DNA of 64,000 bases. It comes from Brevibacillus reuszeri. Lineage in GTDB: Bacteria > Bacillota > Bacilli > Brevibacillales > Brevibacillaceae. A program made the position numbers and the translations under genes. Shown here piece after piece: positions 8,374 to 17,022 of the stretch (position 1 is its first letter; every line of letters starts with the position of its first letter). The stretch covers positions 1-64,000 of the forward strand of contig NZ_BEXF01000013.1 in the NCBI RefSeq assembly GCF_002897295.1, read 5' to 3'. The notes beneath the pieces are model-generated. The model searched no databases, was not told the origin of the DNA, and saw only the letters and a list, made by a program, of their open reading frames with translations.

Positions 8374-9270
8374 TTGAGAATCATGCTTACGGGAGCTACC
8401 GGATTTTTGGGAAGCCATCTGGCAAGAGCTCTGGTGCGAAATCATCATCATGTCGTCATTCTCAAGAGAAGCTTTTCGGATTGCGCGCGCCTGACAGATA
8501 TTGCGAGCGATATCACCAGCTACGATCTGGATACGACAGATTTATGCGTACCGTTTGAGCGCCATCAGCCTTTTGATGCCATTATTCATACGGCAACTGC
8601 ATATGGGCGTCGTGATGAATCGGATGCAGCACTGCTTGAGACGAACGTCGTCTTTCCGCTCCGACTCCTGCAAGCTTCGATCAAGTATGGCATCAGTCTG
8701 TTCCTGAATACAGACACTTTTTCACGTAGGGCACTCTCTTGGCAAGCAACGTACATGCTGGGATATCACCTGACCAAAAAACAGTTCGCGGAGTGGGGCG
8801 AATATTTCTCTGCGATGCACCAAACAAGCTTCGTCAATATACGGCTGGAGCATGTGTACGGACCAATGGATCAACCGACCAAGTTCATCCCATTTGTGAT
8901 TAGGCAATGTATGAGAAGAAACGTAGAAATAGCGCTCACCGCCGGAGAACAGAAGAGAGATTTTGTGTACGTAGATGATGTAGTAGAGGCGTATCTCGCA
9001 CTTCTAAGTGAAAGTACGGTATTGCCAAAAGGGTTTAACGAATATCAGGTGGGAACAGGTCACGCTACCTCCATTCGCGTACTGGTACAAAAAATACATG
9101 CGTTGACTAAGTCATCTGCGCAGTTGAAATTTGGGGCGATTCCGTATCGTGAGCAGGAGATTATGTGCTCACAAGCTGACACGACAGCTCTCCAAATGCT
9201 TGGCTGGAAAAGTAAAGTGGAGCTAGACGCTGGGCTTGCTAAGATGATGAAACTAGAAGGACTCGTATAA
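8374..9270 (+). CDS. RfbJ (abequose synthase)-like CDP-sugar 4-ketoreductase
   Basis: A 298-residue extended short-chain dehydrogenase with a GATGFLGSHLA nucleotide-binding loop. The segments FLNTDTF, FVNIRLEHVYGP, KFIPFVI, GEQKRDFVYVDDVV, YQVGTG and FGAIPYREQEIM match, in order, features I know from CDP-abequose synthase of Salmonella. That enzyme reduces the C4 ketone of a CDP-3,6-dideoxy-4-ketohexose to the galacto configuration. The RfbH dehydrase that would make its usual substrate is absent here, so this enzyme may act on CDP-4-keto-6-deoxyglucose directly (inference). The start is TTG at 8374 with GGGGAGG about 10 bases upstream; the next internal ATG is three codons later. Confidence 0.78.
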   Translation: MRIMLTGATGFLGSHLARALVRNHHHVVILKRSFSDCARLTDIASDITSYDLDTTDLCVPFERHQPFDAIIHTATAYGRRDESDAALLETNVVFPLRLLQASIKYGISLFLNTDTFSRRALSWQATYMLGYHLTKKQFAEWGEYFSAMHQTSFVNIRLEHVYGPMDQPTKFIPFVIRQCMRRNVEIALTAGEQKRDFVYVDDVVEAYLALLSESTVLPKGFNEYQVGTGHATSIRVLVQKIHALTKSSAQLKFGAIPYREQEIMCSQADTTALQMLGWKSKVELDAGLAKMMKLEGLV

Positions 9271-9287
9271 ACAAAAGAATGAAGAAA

Positions 9288-9324
9288 ACGGACAGGGCGC
9301 AAGCTTCCTCTGTCCGTCTTTTTT
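9288..9324 (+). terminator. Intrinsic terminator of the manC-rfbG-rfbF operon
   Basis: ACGGACAG (9288-9295) pairs with CTGTCCGT (9310-9317) and is followed by a run of six Ts. It closes the four-gene forward operon. Confidence 0.85.
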
Positions 9325-9345
9325 GTATAGAACGGAGTATAGACC

Positions 9346-9377
9346 AAAAAACATGGTCAGCTTTAGCTGCCACGTTT
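9346..9377 (-). terminator. Intrinsic terminator of the reverse methyltransferase/glycosyltransferase genes
   Basis: On the minus strand AAACGTGG-CAGCT pairs with AGCTG-ACCATGTTT, with one mismatch and one bulge, and runs into a T-tract (TTTTTTGG). It lies just past the stop of the fused methyltransferase gene, back to back with the forward terminator. Confidence 0.65.
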
Positions 9378-9411
9378 TCTGAGTAGCCCACATTAGGTGG
9401 ATTTGAGTTTA

Positions 9412-10836
9412 TCAAAGAATGGTCTTGTTTGTGCAGAACAAATCCCCGTGGAATGGCTTGATTAATTCAAGCAGTTCATGATAGGTACTGATCTCAACTA
9501 ATGACTCATCCCTTTTAATCAAATAGACATGGTTGTAGAGGGAGAAGATCCTGAGAAAGAGCTCATTGGGATCTTTGCCGAAATAGCCACGCAGATTGTC
9601 AGGATTGAACTCAATGACGAGATCAGGATTGAAATTTTTGAACGTCTGGACAGCGCCAGTTAATGCCTGGACCTCTGAGCCCTCTACATCGATTTTTATC
9701 AGGTCAATTCGGGACAAATGATTCTTCGCAACCCAGTCATCCAGACGTGTGCAGGTAATGGTATCCGTTGCAGCGGAGGTTGCTTCGCTGGCGACGAAGG
9801 ACCAGCCGCCACCGCGATCGACCTCGCAAAATTCGACGGTACCGTTTCGGTCAAATACGCCCAATGGAACCGGTTCTACATTTTGGATCTGATTATCCTC
9901 AAGCGTTTTCGTTAAAAAGTGGTAGTTGATGCTCGAGGGTTCAAACGCATATACCTTGCCAGATGGTGCTAGATAGCTCAGGGCAAGCGATATGGTACCG
10001 AGATTGGCACCAATATCCAGGCAAACATAGTCGGGCTGGACAACCTTTCGCAATAGGTTGATGACATAATCCTCATATAGACCATCGGCCATTTCCACAT
10101 AATAAAGAACACTCTGATCAGAATGGCTGCCGTGGATCAAGAAGCTTTTCTGATCAAATGGCAGACGAAACTGAACCGTCTTTGTCGCACTTACTGTTCG
10201 AGGCGGGTGGATACGTATGATGTCATTTTTCACCTCGAAATGCAGGTCAGGACGCAGAGTGGCGACGTACTGCTTCAGCTCCTCGATCGTAGGGTAATCC
10301 TTAAGCAACGGATTGGGTCCGATAAAACAGCGTGCATCGTCAATCAAAATGACATGGTCTGTTACGTGATGCGATAAAATAGTGGCCAGCTCTTCCAAAA
10401 TGGGAGTGTCGAGATCCCCCTTGGCTGACTCTATGGAAAGAGGAATGTAGTGACCGTCAAGCCAGAACAGACATGGCTCGTTAATCGATGCCAGTAAGCT
10501 CGGAAGCACCTTGCTGCTATCCCCGTGCAGGATGGAGATATGGGACTCTCCTGCAAAGTTGTTTTTGGCTGCCAGAAATAGCGCTTCGTCCAATTCAATG
10601 GAATAAATCTGGTCAAAATGCTGTTTCTGAGCTGCCACCATGTATCCGTGAAAGGTTCCAGTTTCGACAAGTGTACGTATTTGGTGCTTGCTTCCATACT
10701 CTTTGACAGCTGCCGTTTTTACATCGTAAGGAGGGGATTCCAGTATCCAGAAGTCCCAAGCCTCCTGTGCAGTAAGACCAGAGGGAACGCGCATTTCCGT
10801 TTGCCACATCTGGCGAATTTGATTCATTCGCGACAT
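9412..10836 (-). CDS. Fused two-domain methyltransferase (TylF-like domain plus FkbM domain)
   Basis: The 474-residue product carries two class I SAM-methyltransferase folds. Residues 1-235 resemble macrocin O-methyltransferase-type enzymes: LVETGTFHGYMV as motif I, YSIELDEAL, HGDSSKVLP, and an acidic DGHYIP / ILIDDARCF pair. Residues of about 255-440 form an FkbM domain: CLDIGANLGTISLALS, YAFEPSS, and IDLIKIDVEGSE. Both motif I sequences look intact, so both halves could be active. The likely targets are hydroxyls of glycan sugars (inference). The ATG at 10836 is chosen because AAAGGAG is 7 bases upstream; an in-frame ATG two codons earlier sits too close to that site. It follows the GT4 gene by 14 bases in a reverse operon. 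Confidence 0.8.
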   Translation of the reverse strand: MSRMNQIRQMWQTEMRVPSGLTAQEAWDFWILESPPYDVKTAAVKEYGSKHQIRTLVETGTFHGYMVAAQKQHFDQIYSIELDEALFLAAKNNFAGESHISILHGDSSKVLPSLLASINEPCLFWLDGHYIPLSIESAKGDLDTPILEELATILSHHVTDHVILIDDARCFIGPNPLLKDYPTIEELKQYVATLRPDLHFEVKNDIIRIHPPRTVSATKTVQFRLPFDQKSFLIHGSHSDQSVLYYVEMADGLYEDYVINLLRKVVQPDYVCLDIGANLGTISLALSYLAPSGKVYAFEPSSINYHFLTKTLEDNQIQNVEPVPLGVFDRNGTVEFCEVDRGGGWSFVASEATSAATDTITCTRLDDWVAKNHLSRIDLIKIDVEGSEVQALTGAVQTFKNFNPDLVIEFNPDNLRGYFGKDPNELFLRIFSLYNHVYLIKRDESLVEISTYHELLELIKPFHGDLFCTNKTIL

Positions 10837-10850
10837 ATGCATACTCCTTT

Positions 10851-11966
10851 CTAGGAAAATGATCTCCCTGCGACGCGGTGCAAGACCGACAGCGTTTGTT
10901 GCGCGCATTTTGCCCAGGAAAATCTGCTTGCTTGTGCCATGCCTTTTTTGATCAGGCTTTCTCTCGTGTTGACATCGTGTATTTCTACGATTTTTTTGGC
11001 GATATCCTCAGGAGACACTGGATCGAATTGCAGAGCTGCTTCTCCCACAATTTCGGGAATACTGCCAGAATTGGAGCAGATGATGGGAAGCTCGGTCCGC
11101 ATCGCCTCAACCAAAGGAATACCGAAGCCCTCAAAAAGGGAGGGGAAGCAGAGGAAGTAAGCGTTACGGAACACGTAAGGCATTTCATTTTGCGGAATGT
11201 AATCTAGCCACGTGATCTGATTTTCTAAATGATGCTCGGCAATGGAGCGCATCACTTGTCCGTGAGCTTCCTGGGGAGCGCCAGTGAAAACCATATGAAT
11301 TCGTACCTGATGTACATCGCGCAAATAAGCGATGGCCGAAAGAAGGCTGACGTGATTTTTATGCCACCACGTATTGGCTGGATAAAAGCCGTAATGGTCT
11401 GGTAATGCGTACTTTTGCTTGACGCGTTGGTTCATCGCCGCATCAAAGGGAAGAGAGAATTCGTGTGCAGAGTCGAGGTGGATGGCATGAACCTGGTGGG
11501 CAGGCAGCCCAAATTTTTCGATCATGCTTGCCCGGGAAAACTCAGAAAGCGTCAGTACGGCATTGGTCCGCTGCGCTGAAGCCTGATAGGTTGTTTTTCT
11601 CCATGATAATTGATTGGCATCAAAAAATTGCGGATAGTACTCGTGTTGAATGTCCGGAATATTAATCACACTCGGTATGGAAACGTCAAACGGATTGAGG
11701 ACCAGCAAAGGACAGAACCAAAGGTCCAGACGAAGACTGCGAATCCAGCTATGAAACTGGGTCTGGGAATCGATATGCTCATGCATCATGACCTTTTGAA
11801 TTTTGGGGTGGTTCGGAAACGTATGGTAATTGGTTTTGGTCAGGAAAAGAAACCACTGATTCTGGTCATGGGTTTGAATGGAGTAGGAGAGCAAATTGCG
11901 TACATATTGCTCCATGCCCCCGATTTTGCCAGGAATGACAGCAAGCAAATTCACACCGATTCTCAT
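10851..11966 (-). CDS. Family 4 (GT1-superfamily) glycosyltransferase
   Basis: A 371-residue GT-B enzyme. The N-terminal half begins [10 protein letters not shown] with a [11 protein letters not shown] loop; the C-terminal half has [11 protein letters not shown], the [16 protein letters not shown] motif with the EX7E glutamates, and a SGSIPEIVG segment, all typical of retaining GT4 mannosyl-, rhamnosyl- and fucosyl-transferases. It probably adds one of the GDP- or CDP-activated 6-deoxyhexoses made by neighbouring enzymes, but the donor cannot be assigned. Its ATG overlaps the stop of the GDP-fucose synthase gene by 4 bases. Confidence 0.88.
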   Translation of the reverse strand: MRIGVNLLAVIPGKIGGMEQYVRNLLSYSIQTHDQNQWFLFLTKTNYHTFPNHPKIQKVMMHEHIDSQTQFHSWIRSLRLDLWFCPLLVLNPFDVSIPSVINIPDIQHEYYPQFFDANQLSWRKTTYQASAQRTNAVLTLSEFSRASMIEKFGLPAHQVHAIHLDSAHEFSLPFDAAMNQRVKQKYALPDHYGFYPANTWWHKNHVSLLSAIAYLRDVHQVRIHMVFTGAPQEAHGQVMRSIAEHHLENQITWLDYIPQNEMPYVFRNAYFLCFPSLFEGFGIPLVEAMRTELPIICSNSGSIPEIVGEAALQFDPVSPEDIAKKIVEIHDVNTRESLIKKGMAQASRFSWAKCAQQTLSVLHRVAGRSFS

Positions 11967-12919
11967 GGAGCCTTCACCTCGTTACTGAGCGAATGCTGAC
12001 AGTACCATTCAATGGTTTTTTGCAAGCCAGAGAGCAGGGGAGTACTCGCCTTAAAGCCAAAAGCTGTCTTTGCTTTGCGAGTGTCGAGCTGCCTGCGTGG
12101 CTGGCCATCCGGCTTGCTTGCGTCCCAAACGATCCGTCCCGTATAGCCACAGAGCTGTTGTATCGTTTCTGCCAGCTGGCGAATAGTGGTCTCTTCGCCA
12201 GAGCCGATATTGATGGGGTCTGAGGCATTAAAGCATTCCGTCGCGCTCACGATGGCACGAGCTGCATCCTCTACATAGATGAATTCCCGTGTTACATTTC
12301 CGGTTCCCCACAAAACAATCTGCTCTTCCTTCCTTTGCTTCGCTTCGATGCATTTTCGAATGATCGCTGGGATTACATGAGAGGTTTCCAGGTCGAAGTT
12401 GTCGTGTGGACCGTACAAATTAACGGGTAACAAGTAAATGGAGTTAAAGCCGTATTGCTCGCGGTAAGCCTGCGACTGAACCAGCATCATTTTTTTCGCC
12501 ATACCATAAGGGGCATTCGTTTCTTCCGGGTAACCGCTCCACAAATCTTCCTCCATAAAAGGCACTGTTGCAAATTTAGGGTACGAGCAAATCGTCCCGA
12601 TCGCTACAAACTTTTCGACGCCAAAAAGTCGAGCTTGCTCAATCAACTGGGTGCCCATAATGAGGTTGTCATAAAAAAATTTGCCAGGATTCTTTTGGTT
12701 GGCGCCGATCCCACCGACAACTGCAGCGAGATGGATAATGATTTCTGGTTTGAAGGCTTGCAGCATGTGGCGGATGTCGTTTTCTTTGCGTAGGTCAAAG
12801 TCGCGACTTCGGGGAACGTACACGTGCTGGCATTGCTTTACGTGAAGCTCTTCCACGACGTGTTTACCCAGAAATCCTGCTCCGCCGGTAACAACGATCC
12901 GTTTTTCCGACAGATTCAT
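11963..12919 (-). CDS. fcl: GDP-L-fucose synthase (epimerase/reductase)
   Basis: This 318-residue short-chain dehydrogenase should convert GDP-4-keto-6-deoxy-D-mannose to GDP-L-fucose by 3,5-epimerisation and NADPH reduction. It has [16 protein letters not shown] at the N-terminus, [15 protein letters not shown], the catalytic SYPKFA region, YGMAKK as the Tyr-Lys pair, and [11 protein letters not shown], all characteristic of Fcl/WcaG. Its substrate would come from Gmd at 19063-20034. It lies in a reverse operon between the second GT2 gene (25-base gap) and the GT4 gene (4-base overlap). Confidence 0.92.
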   Translation of the reverse strand: MNLSEKRIVVTGGAGFLGKHVVEELHVKQCQHVYVPRSRDFDLRKENDIRHMLQAFKPEIIIHLAAVVGGIGANQKNPGKFFYDNLIMGTQLIEQARLFGVEKFVAIGTICSYPKFATVPFMEEDLWSGYPEETNAPYGMAKKMMLVQSQAYREQYGFNSIYLLPVNLYGPHDNFDLETSHVIPAIIRKCIEAKQRKEEQIVLWGTGNVTREFIYVEDAARAIVSATECFNASDPINIGSGEETTIRQLAETIQQLCGYTGRIVWDASKPDGQPRRQLDTRKAKTAFGFKASTPLLSGLQKTIEWYCQHSLSNEVKAP

Positions 12920-12944
12920 GTATGCAACACCTTCCTTTTTAGGC

Positions 12945-14186
12945 TCATAACGCTGGCACAGGATGACGATTTTTCAGCAGCCAACCAGCCACTTGCTGGG
13001 GATTTTTCTTGAACTGCATATAAAATTGATGCTCCTGTGCGGACAAGGGAAACACATGCTGAACCTGAAAGCTGACAGGCTGGCGAATCGACTCATCCTC
13101 AGGGGAAGAGATGAGCTGCTGGCGGCTGCATACGAGTTCTACTGTAGAATTGGGTTCGTGGACGGGGAGAGTGATACATGTCTCAAAATGACCGGCAGGA
13201 ATGACATGGTAGGCAGCTGGGACGTTGTTGACTAGGACATGAGCGTGCACGGGTTGGTTGAACAGTGTATTTACACCCTTGATTAGAAGCGCCTGCATAG
13301 GGGTGAGCGGATCGACGAACAACGATAAACGGTAGCGTGGTGGAACCCAGGAGCTTGAATAACGATTGCTGTCAACCAAAATCGGCGTGTTTCCGAATAC
13401 GTGGTGTGCCTTGAACAGATCGAGAAACCAGTGGACGCCTTTTTGCGGATAGTGAGTTAAAAAGTGGTAGAGCCAGTCGTTCGCCACCGTACCGAAATGG
13501 CGTATGCTCGTCTTGAGAATTTCTGGGAGTCCGAGCTCGATCTCCAGAGCAATGGATTTGCAGGCTGCGTGCAAGCGTGAAGCGGCAAGAAAATCGCCGA
13601 TGTGTCCAACCTGATGGGATTTGGAGATACGCATCCACAAATCGTAATCCATGCAATAATGAAGACTCTCATCGACACCGCCGACAGACTGGAAGACTTC
13701 TTTTCTCACAAAAGCAGAAGGCTGACAGATGATGCAGAACAGAAAAAGGCTTTGGCGTGAAAATGGTTTGGTAGGATATACACCTATGAATTTATTTTGC
13801 TCGTTAATGTGGTAGGCGTTTCCATACACCATCGACCATGCAGGATTCTGGGCAAGAGCGTGCATGGCTTTGGAAACAGCACCAGGCAAATACGTATCAT
13901 CCGAATTCAACCATCCGATGATCTCACCCCTCGCCATGCTCATCCCTTTGTTAATGGCATCGGATTGTCCACGATCCTGTTCGGAAACAAAGCGAAAGCG
14001 ATCGCCTAAATAACGGTAGCTGTTCAAAATCTCCAGTGTCCCATCAGTTGATCCTCCATCGACCACAATATGCTCGATATTGGGGTAATCCTGCATGAGA
14101 ACACTCTCGATTGTTTGTTTGATGAAGGTAGCCTGGTTATAGGAGGGGGTAATGACGCTGATCAGAGGCAGTTCCTGGTTCCTCAT
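12945..14186 (-). CDS. Family 2 glycosyltransferase with a C-terminal accessory domain (paralogue of 1652-2839)
   Basis: The N-terminal half of this 413-residue protein is a GT2 domain with [33 protein letters not shown] and MDYDLWMRI. The last 150 residues repeat the accessory module of the first GT2, with shared landmarks (WVPP, LLIKG, LVNNV, then LS-x-x-E near the end). The two proteins are clearly paralogues and probably add sugars to the same glycan. The ATG at 14186 follows AAAGGGAGG; an in-frame codon at 14234 would add 16 residues without a ribosome site. The start overlaps the stop of the RMD-like gene by 4 bases. Confidence 0.87.
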   Translation of the reverse strand: MRNQELPLISVITPSYNQATFIKQTIESVLMQDYPNIEHIVVDGGSTDGTLEILNSYRYLGDRFRFVSEQDRGQSDAINKGMSMARGEIIGWLNSDDTYLPGAVSKAMHALAQNPAWSMVYGNAYHINEQNKFIGVYPTKPFSRQSLFLFCIICQPSAFVRKEVFQSVGGVDESLHYCMDYDLWMRISKSHQVGHIGDFLAASRLHAACKSIALEIELGLPEILKTSIRHFGTVANDWLYHFLTHYPQKGVHWFLDLFKAHHVFGNTPILVDSNRYSSSWVPPRYRLSLFVDPLTPMQALLIKGVNTLFNQPVHAHVLVNNVPAAYHVIPAGHFETCITLPVHEPNSTVELVCSRQQLISSPEDESIRQPVSFQVQHVFPLSAQEHQFYMQFKKNPQQVAGWLLKNRHPVPAL

Positions 14187-15190
14187 TTTTGGTCTCCCTC
14201 CCTTTGCTGCTTGCAGCGCAGGATGTTTCTCCAATATTCAAGCAGATCCTTTAATGTCTGGTGAAAGGGAATTTCCGGCTTCCATCCGGTTTTTTCCTGA
14301 AACAGACTGGAGTCGCCGAGTAGAACATCTACATCGGATGGGCGAAGCCTTTTGGGATCAACGCGGATCTGGACATTGGCCGTGGTGAAGGTCAGGAGTA
14401 TCTGGAGAACTTCTTCGATGGTTCTCGTCGTCCCTGAGGAAATGTTATAGACGCTTCCCGGTTCTCCGCGCTCAAGAGAGAGCCAATATGCTTTGACAAC
14501 ATCTCTGACATCTGTAAAATCACGTCTGGCCTGCAGATTTCCCACATCGACAAACGGGGGCTGCAAGCCTAGTTCAATTTGTGCAATTTGCTTGGCAAAA
14601 TTGGAGGTGACGAAGTGTTCTCCACGCCGTGGCCCAGTATGATTAAAGGTACGTGTACGAACGATCGAGAGACCGTAGCTCTGAAAGTACTGATAGCCGA
14701 GGAAATCCTGCGCGATTTTACTCACCGCATAAGGACTGAGCGGGCGCAGTGGATTATTTTCTTGCACAGGGATTTCCCCCGGATAAACCATACCGTACTC
14801 TTCACTGGAGCATGCCACTTGAATTTTGCAGTCTACATCCCATTTTCGCACCGCTTCAAAAAGATGCAGCTGGCTGACAATATTGTTCGTGAGTGTATCG
14901 GCAGGGGAGTTCCAGGAGGTTGGGACAAAGCTCTGCGCTGCGAGATGGTAAATCTGTTCTGGTCGGATGAGCTTAATCATCTGATCGACCGCATGGGGGT
15001 CCGTAAGTTCGCATTCGACCAGCGAAATGTGATCTACCAGATGCGATATATGGTCCATCCGGCTACGTATGCGGTATGTTCCATAGATTTCGATATTGCC
15101 GCGAGCGAGCAAATACTCAGCTAAATGACTTCCTGCAAAGCCGGTAATGCCCGTAATGAGTGCTTTCAAGAGGCGCCCCCCCTTGTTCAT
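14183..15190 (-). CDS. rmd: GDP-6-deoxy-D-mannose reductase (RMD)-like enzyme
   Basis: A 335-residue extended short-chain dehydrogenase starting near KALITGITGFAGSHLAE. It matches the RMD group that reduces GDP-4-keto-6-deoxy-D-mannose to GDP-D-rhamnose, as known from Aneurinibacillus thermoaerophilus: SSEEYGM, LSPYAVSK (Tyr-Lys), RTRTFNHTGP, HFVTSNFAKQI and RRDFTDVRDVVKAYW. Gmd would show a GITGQDG loop instead, as the protein at 19063-20034 does. A 4,6-dehydratase function is the main alternative. The start is uncertain: ATG at 15190 has TAAGGA upstream, and a TTG at 15169 directly before the nucleotide-binding strand has a G-rich site. Confidence 0.78.
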   Translation of the reverse strand: MNKGGRLLKALITGITGFAGSHLAEYLLARGNIEIYGTYRIRSRMDHISHLVDHISLVECELTDPHAVDQMIKLIRPEQIYHLAAQSFVPTSWNSPADTLTNNIVSQLHLFEAVRKWDVDCKIQVACSSEEYGMVYPGEIPVQENNPLRPLSPYAVSKIAQDFLGYQYFQSYGLSIVRTRTFNHTGPRRGEHFVTSNFAKQIAQIELGLQPPFVDVGNLQARRDFTDVRDVVKAYWLSLERGEPGSVYNISSGTTRTIEEVLQILLTFTTANVQIRVDPKRLRPSDVDVLLGDSSLFQEKTGWKPEIPFHQTLKDLLEYWRNILRCKQQREGDQK

Positions 15191-15313
15191 GATGTTCCTT
15201 ACAAAGCGAGCTGGATAATCATTTGTCAAGGAAGCAGATGTTTTATATATAGTACAATCAAGAGCACACTGGCACGGCGAATGTCTTTTTTGCCGAAGAC
15301 TGATTACGAAAAG

Positions 15314-16162
15314 CTAAGGATCACAAGGAATCCACCGGGAGAACTGGTAATCGAAAAATAAAGGGGAAGAGGAAGAGGGGAAGCTAGAGGATATGAAGTG
15401 TTTCATAAATGGTTTTGCATGCCCTTGAAAATGCAGGGAGCAGACACGCAGCAAATCACGGGAGTTCACCTTTTGGCAATAGAGCTGGTTATTACGTAGA
15501 TATACTTTTTTTCTGCCATCCAATAGCTCTAATTGAGGGAGGTAGAGGGGCAAGGAACAGTTCAGATTATGATCAAAAAAGCAGTCGGAAAAAATACCAA
15601 AGCACTTAGGAAATTCCGGGTGATCGAGATGAAAGAGATCACACAAAACCATGTCGGATACGAGACCATGCCCGAGTTTTTGAGCGTAGAACAAGGTTCT
15701 GGAAAGAAGAACGGGATTTTGAAACTGCATCATAACGTAGCTACAAAAGGCATTTGCCTTTTCGAGGGAAATAAACGAAGTCCATGAAAACTCCATGGAA
15801 AAAGAATGAAAGTCAGAAGAATCAATGGGAGTGAATAAAAGAACATCGGAGTCTATTACTAAGCACAGCTCCAAGTTTTGCTGTTTCATAAAATCCTTCA
15901 AGATGAACCGGCGCTGAAAATTAAAAAGGCTGTATTCGTAGGAATTCGTGGATTGGTGCACATAAATGGCTTCAAATTGACGGGCACCTCTGCAGTAATC
16001 GCTGATTAGGTAGTGCTCCATGTTATTCTTGCATAACGGATGGGTATCCTCTGTTCCCAGAAGGATGACACGTGAAAACTTATTGCTAAGCTTTGCTTGT
16101 TGTAAACTAAAGAACACATGTTCTTGGAAGTTTCGCTGGAAAAAAATGATGGGTATGCCCAT
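15314..16162 (-). CDS. Uncharacterised DxD-motif protein, probable glycosyltransferase (paralogue of 4102-4950)
   Basis: I do not recognise the family. This 282-residue product aligns along its whole length with the 282-residue product of 4102-4950. Shared features are IPIIFFQRN, QAKLSNKFSRVILLG, YEYSLFNFQRRFILKDFM, VIDSDVLLFTP with the DSD metal motif, FSMEFSWTSF, GLVSDMVLC and SLHFQG. The order is that of a GT-A-like nucleotide-sugar enzyme. The true ATG is at 16162, with AAAAGGAG 8 bases upstream; a GTG three codons earlier sits too close to that site. It is read toward the RMD-like gene, 123 bases away. Confidence 0.62.
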   Translation of the reverse strand: MGIPIIFFQRNFQEHVFFSLQQAKLSNKFSRVILLGTEDTHPLCKNNMEHYLISDYCRGARQFEAIYVHQSTNSYEYSLFNFQRRFILKDFMKQQNLELCLVIDSDVLLFTPIDSSDFHSFSMEFSWTSFISLEKANAFCSYVMMQFQNPVLLSRTLFYAQKLGHGLVSDMVLCDLFHLDHPEFPKCFGIFSDCFFDHNLNCSLPLYLPQLELLDGRKKVYLRNNQLYCQKVNSRDLLRVCSLHFQGHAKPFMKHFISSSFPSSSSPLFFDYQFSRWIPCDP

Positions 16163-16314
16163 GTCATGCACTCCTTTTCTTTCCTTCCTTAATCATATGA
16201 ATACACTGGCGTGTGGAATTGCCTTTTTTCAAACAGGGAGCAGACGACTAATACCTTTTGGAGAAGAGTCAAATACGATGAAGAATAGGGAGGAAGAGAA
16301 GGGAGGCTAGACTA

Positions 16315-17022
16315 ATGGAGAGGATTAACAAGTACGAAAAACGGCTTTTCTCACAAAACGGCGAAGATGGTATCATCGAAGAGCTGTTTTCACGGATCGG
16401 AACGACCAATCGCTATTTCGTTGAATTCGGCGTGCAGAGCGGTTTGGAATGCATGTCCAAAAATTTAGCATGCTCGCATCACTGGTCCGGGGTCATGATC
16501 GAGGGTCACCCACTAAACTACCAGCATTTGCGAGCAAACTATGCTGCATTTCCTAACGTTGTCACGCACTATTCTTTTATTACGAGAGAAAATATTGCTG
16601 CGATTTTCGCACAGCTGCAAGTACCGATAGAATTTGACCTGCTTACCATCGATCTAGATGGTATTGATTACTGGGTGTGGCAAGCACTTGCTTCCTACAA
16701 GCCGCGTGTCGTCATCATGGAGTACAATGCCTCTTTTCCGCCGCCGCAAAAAATGGTGGTCGCATATGATCCGCAGTTTATGTGGAATGGAACCACCTAT
16801 TTCGGTGCGAGCCTGACCTCATTGGCAGAATTGGGCAACCAGCTCGGCTATGATTTGATTGGAACAGATTCGAAGGGCGTAAATGCGTTCTTTATCAGGC
16901 GTGATTTATGCAAGAAATCGGGCTTTCCTGCGCTGACACCTGAGCAAGCGTATCATCCGCCGAGCTATGGACTGAACCAAGGCGGGCATCCACAAGGAAG
17001 TGGACCAACCGTAGAAATTTAG
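16315..17022 (+). CDS. Methyltransferase-like protein, probably FkbM-related
   Basis: A 235-residue protein with an N-terminal FSQNGEDGIIEELF segment, a glycine-rich VEFGVQSGLE loop where class I methyltransferases have motif I, an acidic VMIEGHP turn at the motif II position, and DLLTIDLDGIDYW resembling the IDVEG motif of FkbM proteins. I infer a SAM-dependent transferase acting on a glycan; catalytic activity cannot be confirmed. A G-rich region with GGGAGG precedes the ATG. The gene converges on the mutase gene and their last 4 bases overlap. Confidence 0.6.
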   Translation: MERINKYEKRLFSQNGEDGIIEELFSRIGTTNRYFVEFGVQSGLECMSKNLACSHHWSGVMIEGHPLNYQHLRANYAAFPNVVTHYSFITRENIAAIFAQLQVPIEFDLLTIDLDGIDYWVWQALASYKPRVVIMEYNASFPPPQKMVVAYDPQFMWNGTTYFGASLTSLAELGNQLGYDLIGTDSKGVNAFFIRRDLCKKSGFPALTPEQAYHPPSYGLNQGGHPQGSGPTVEI

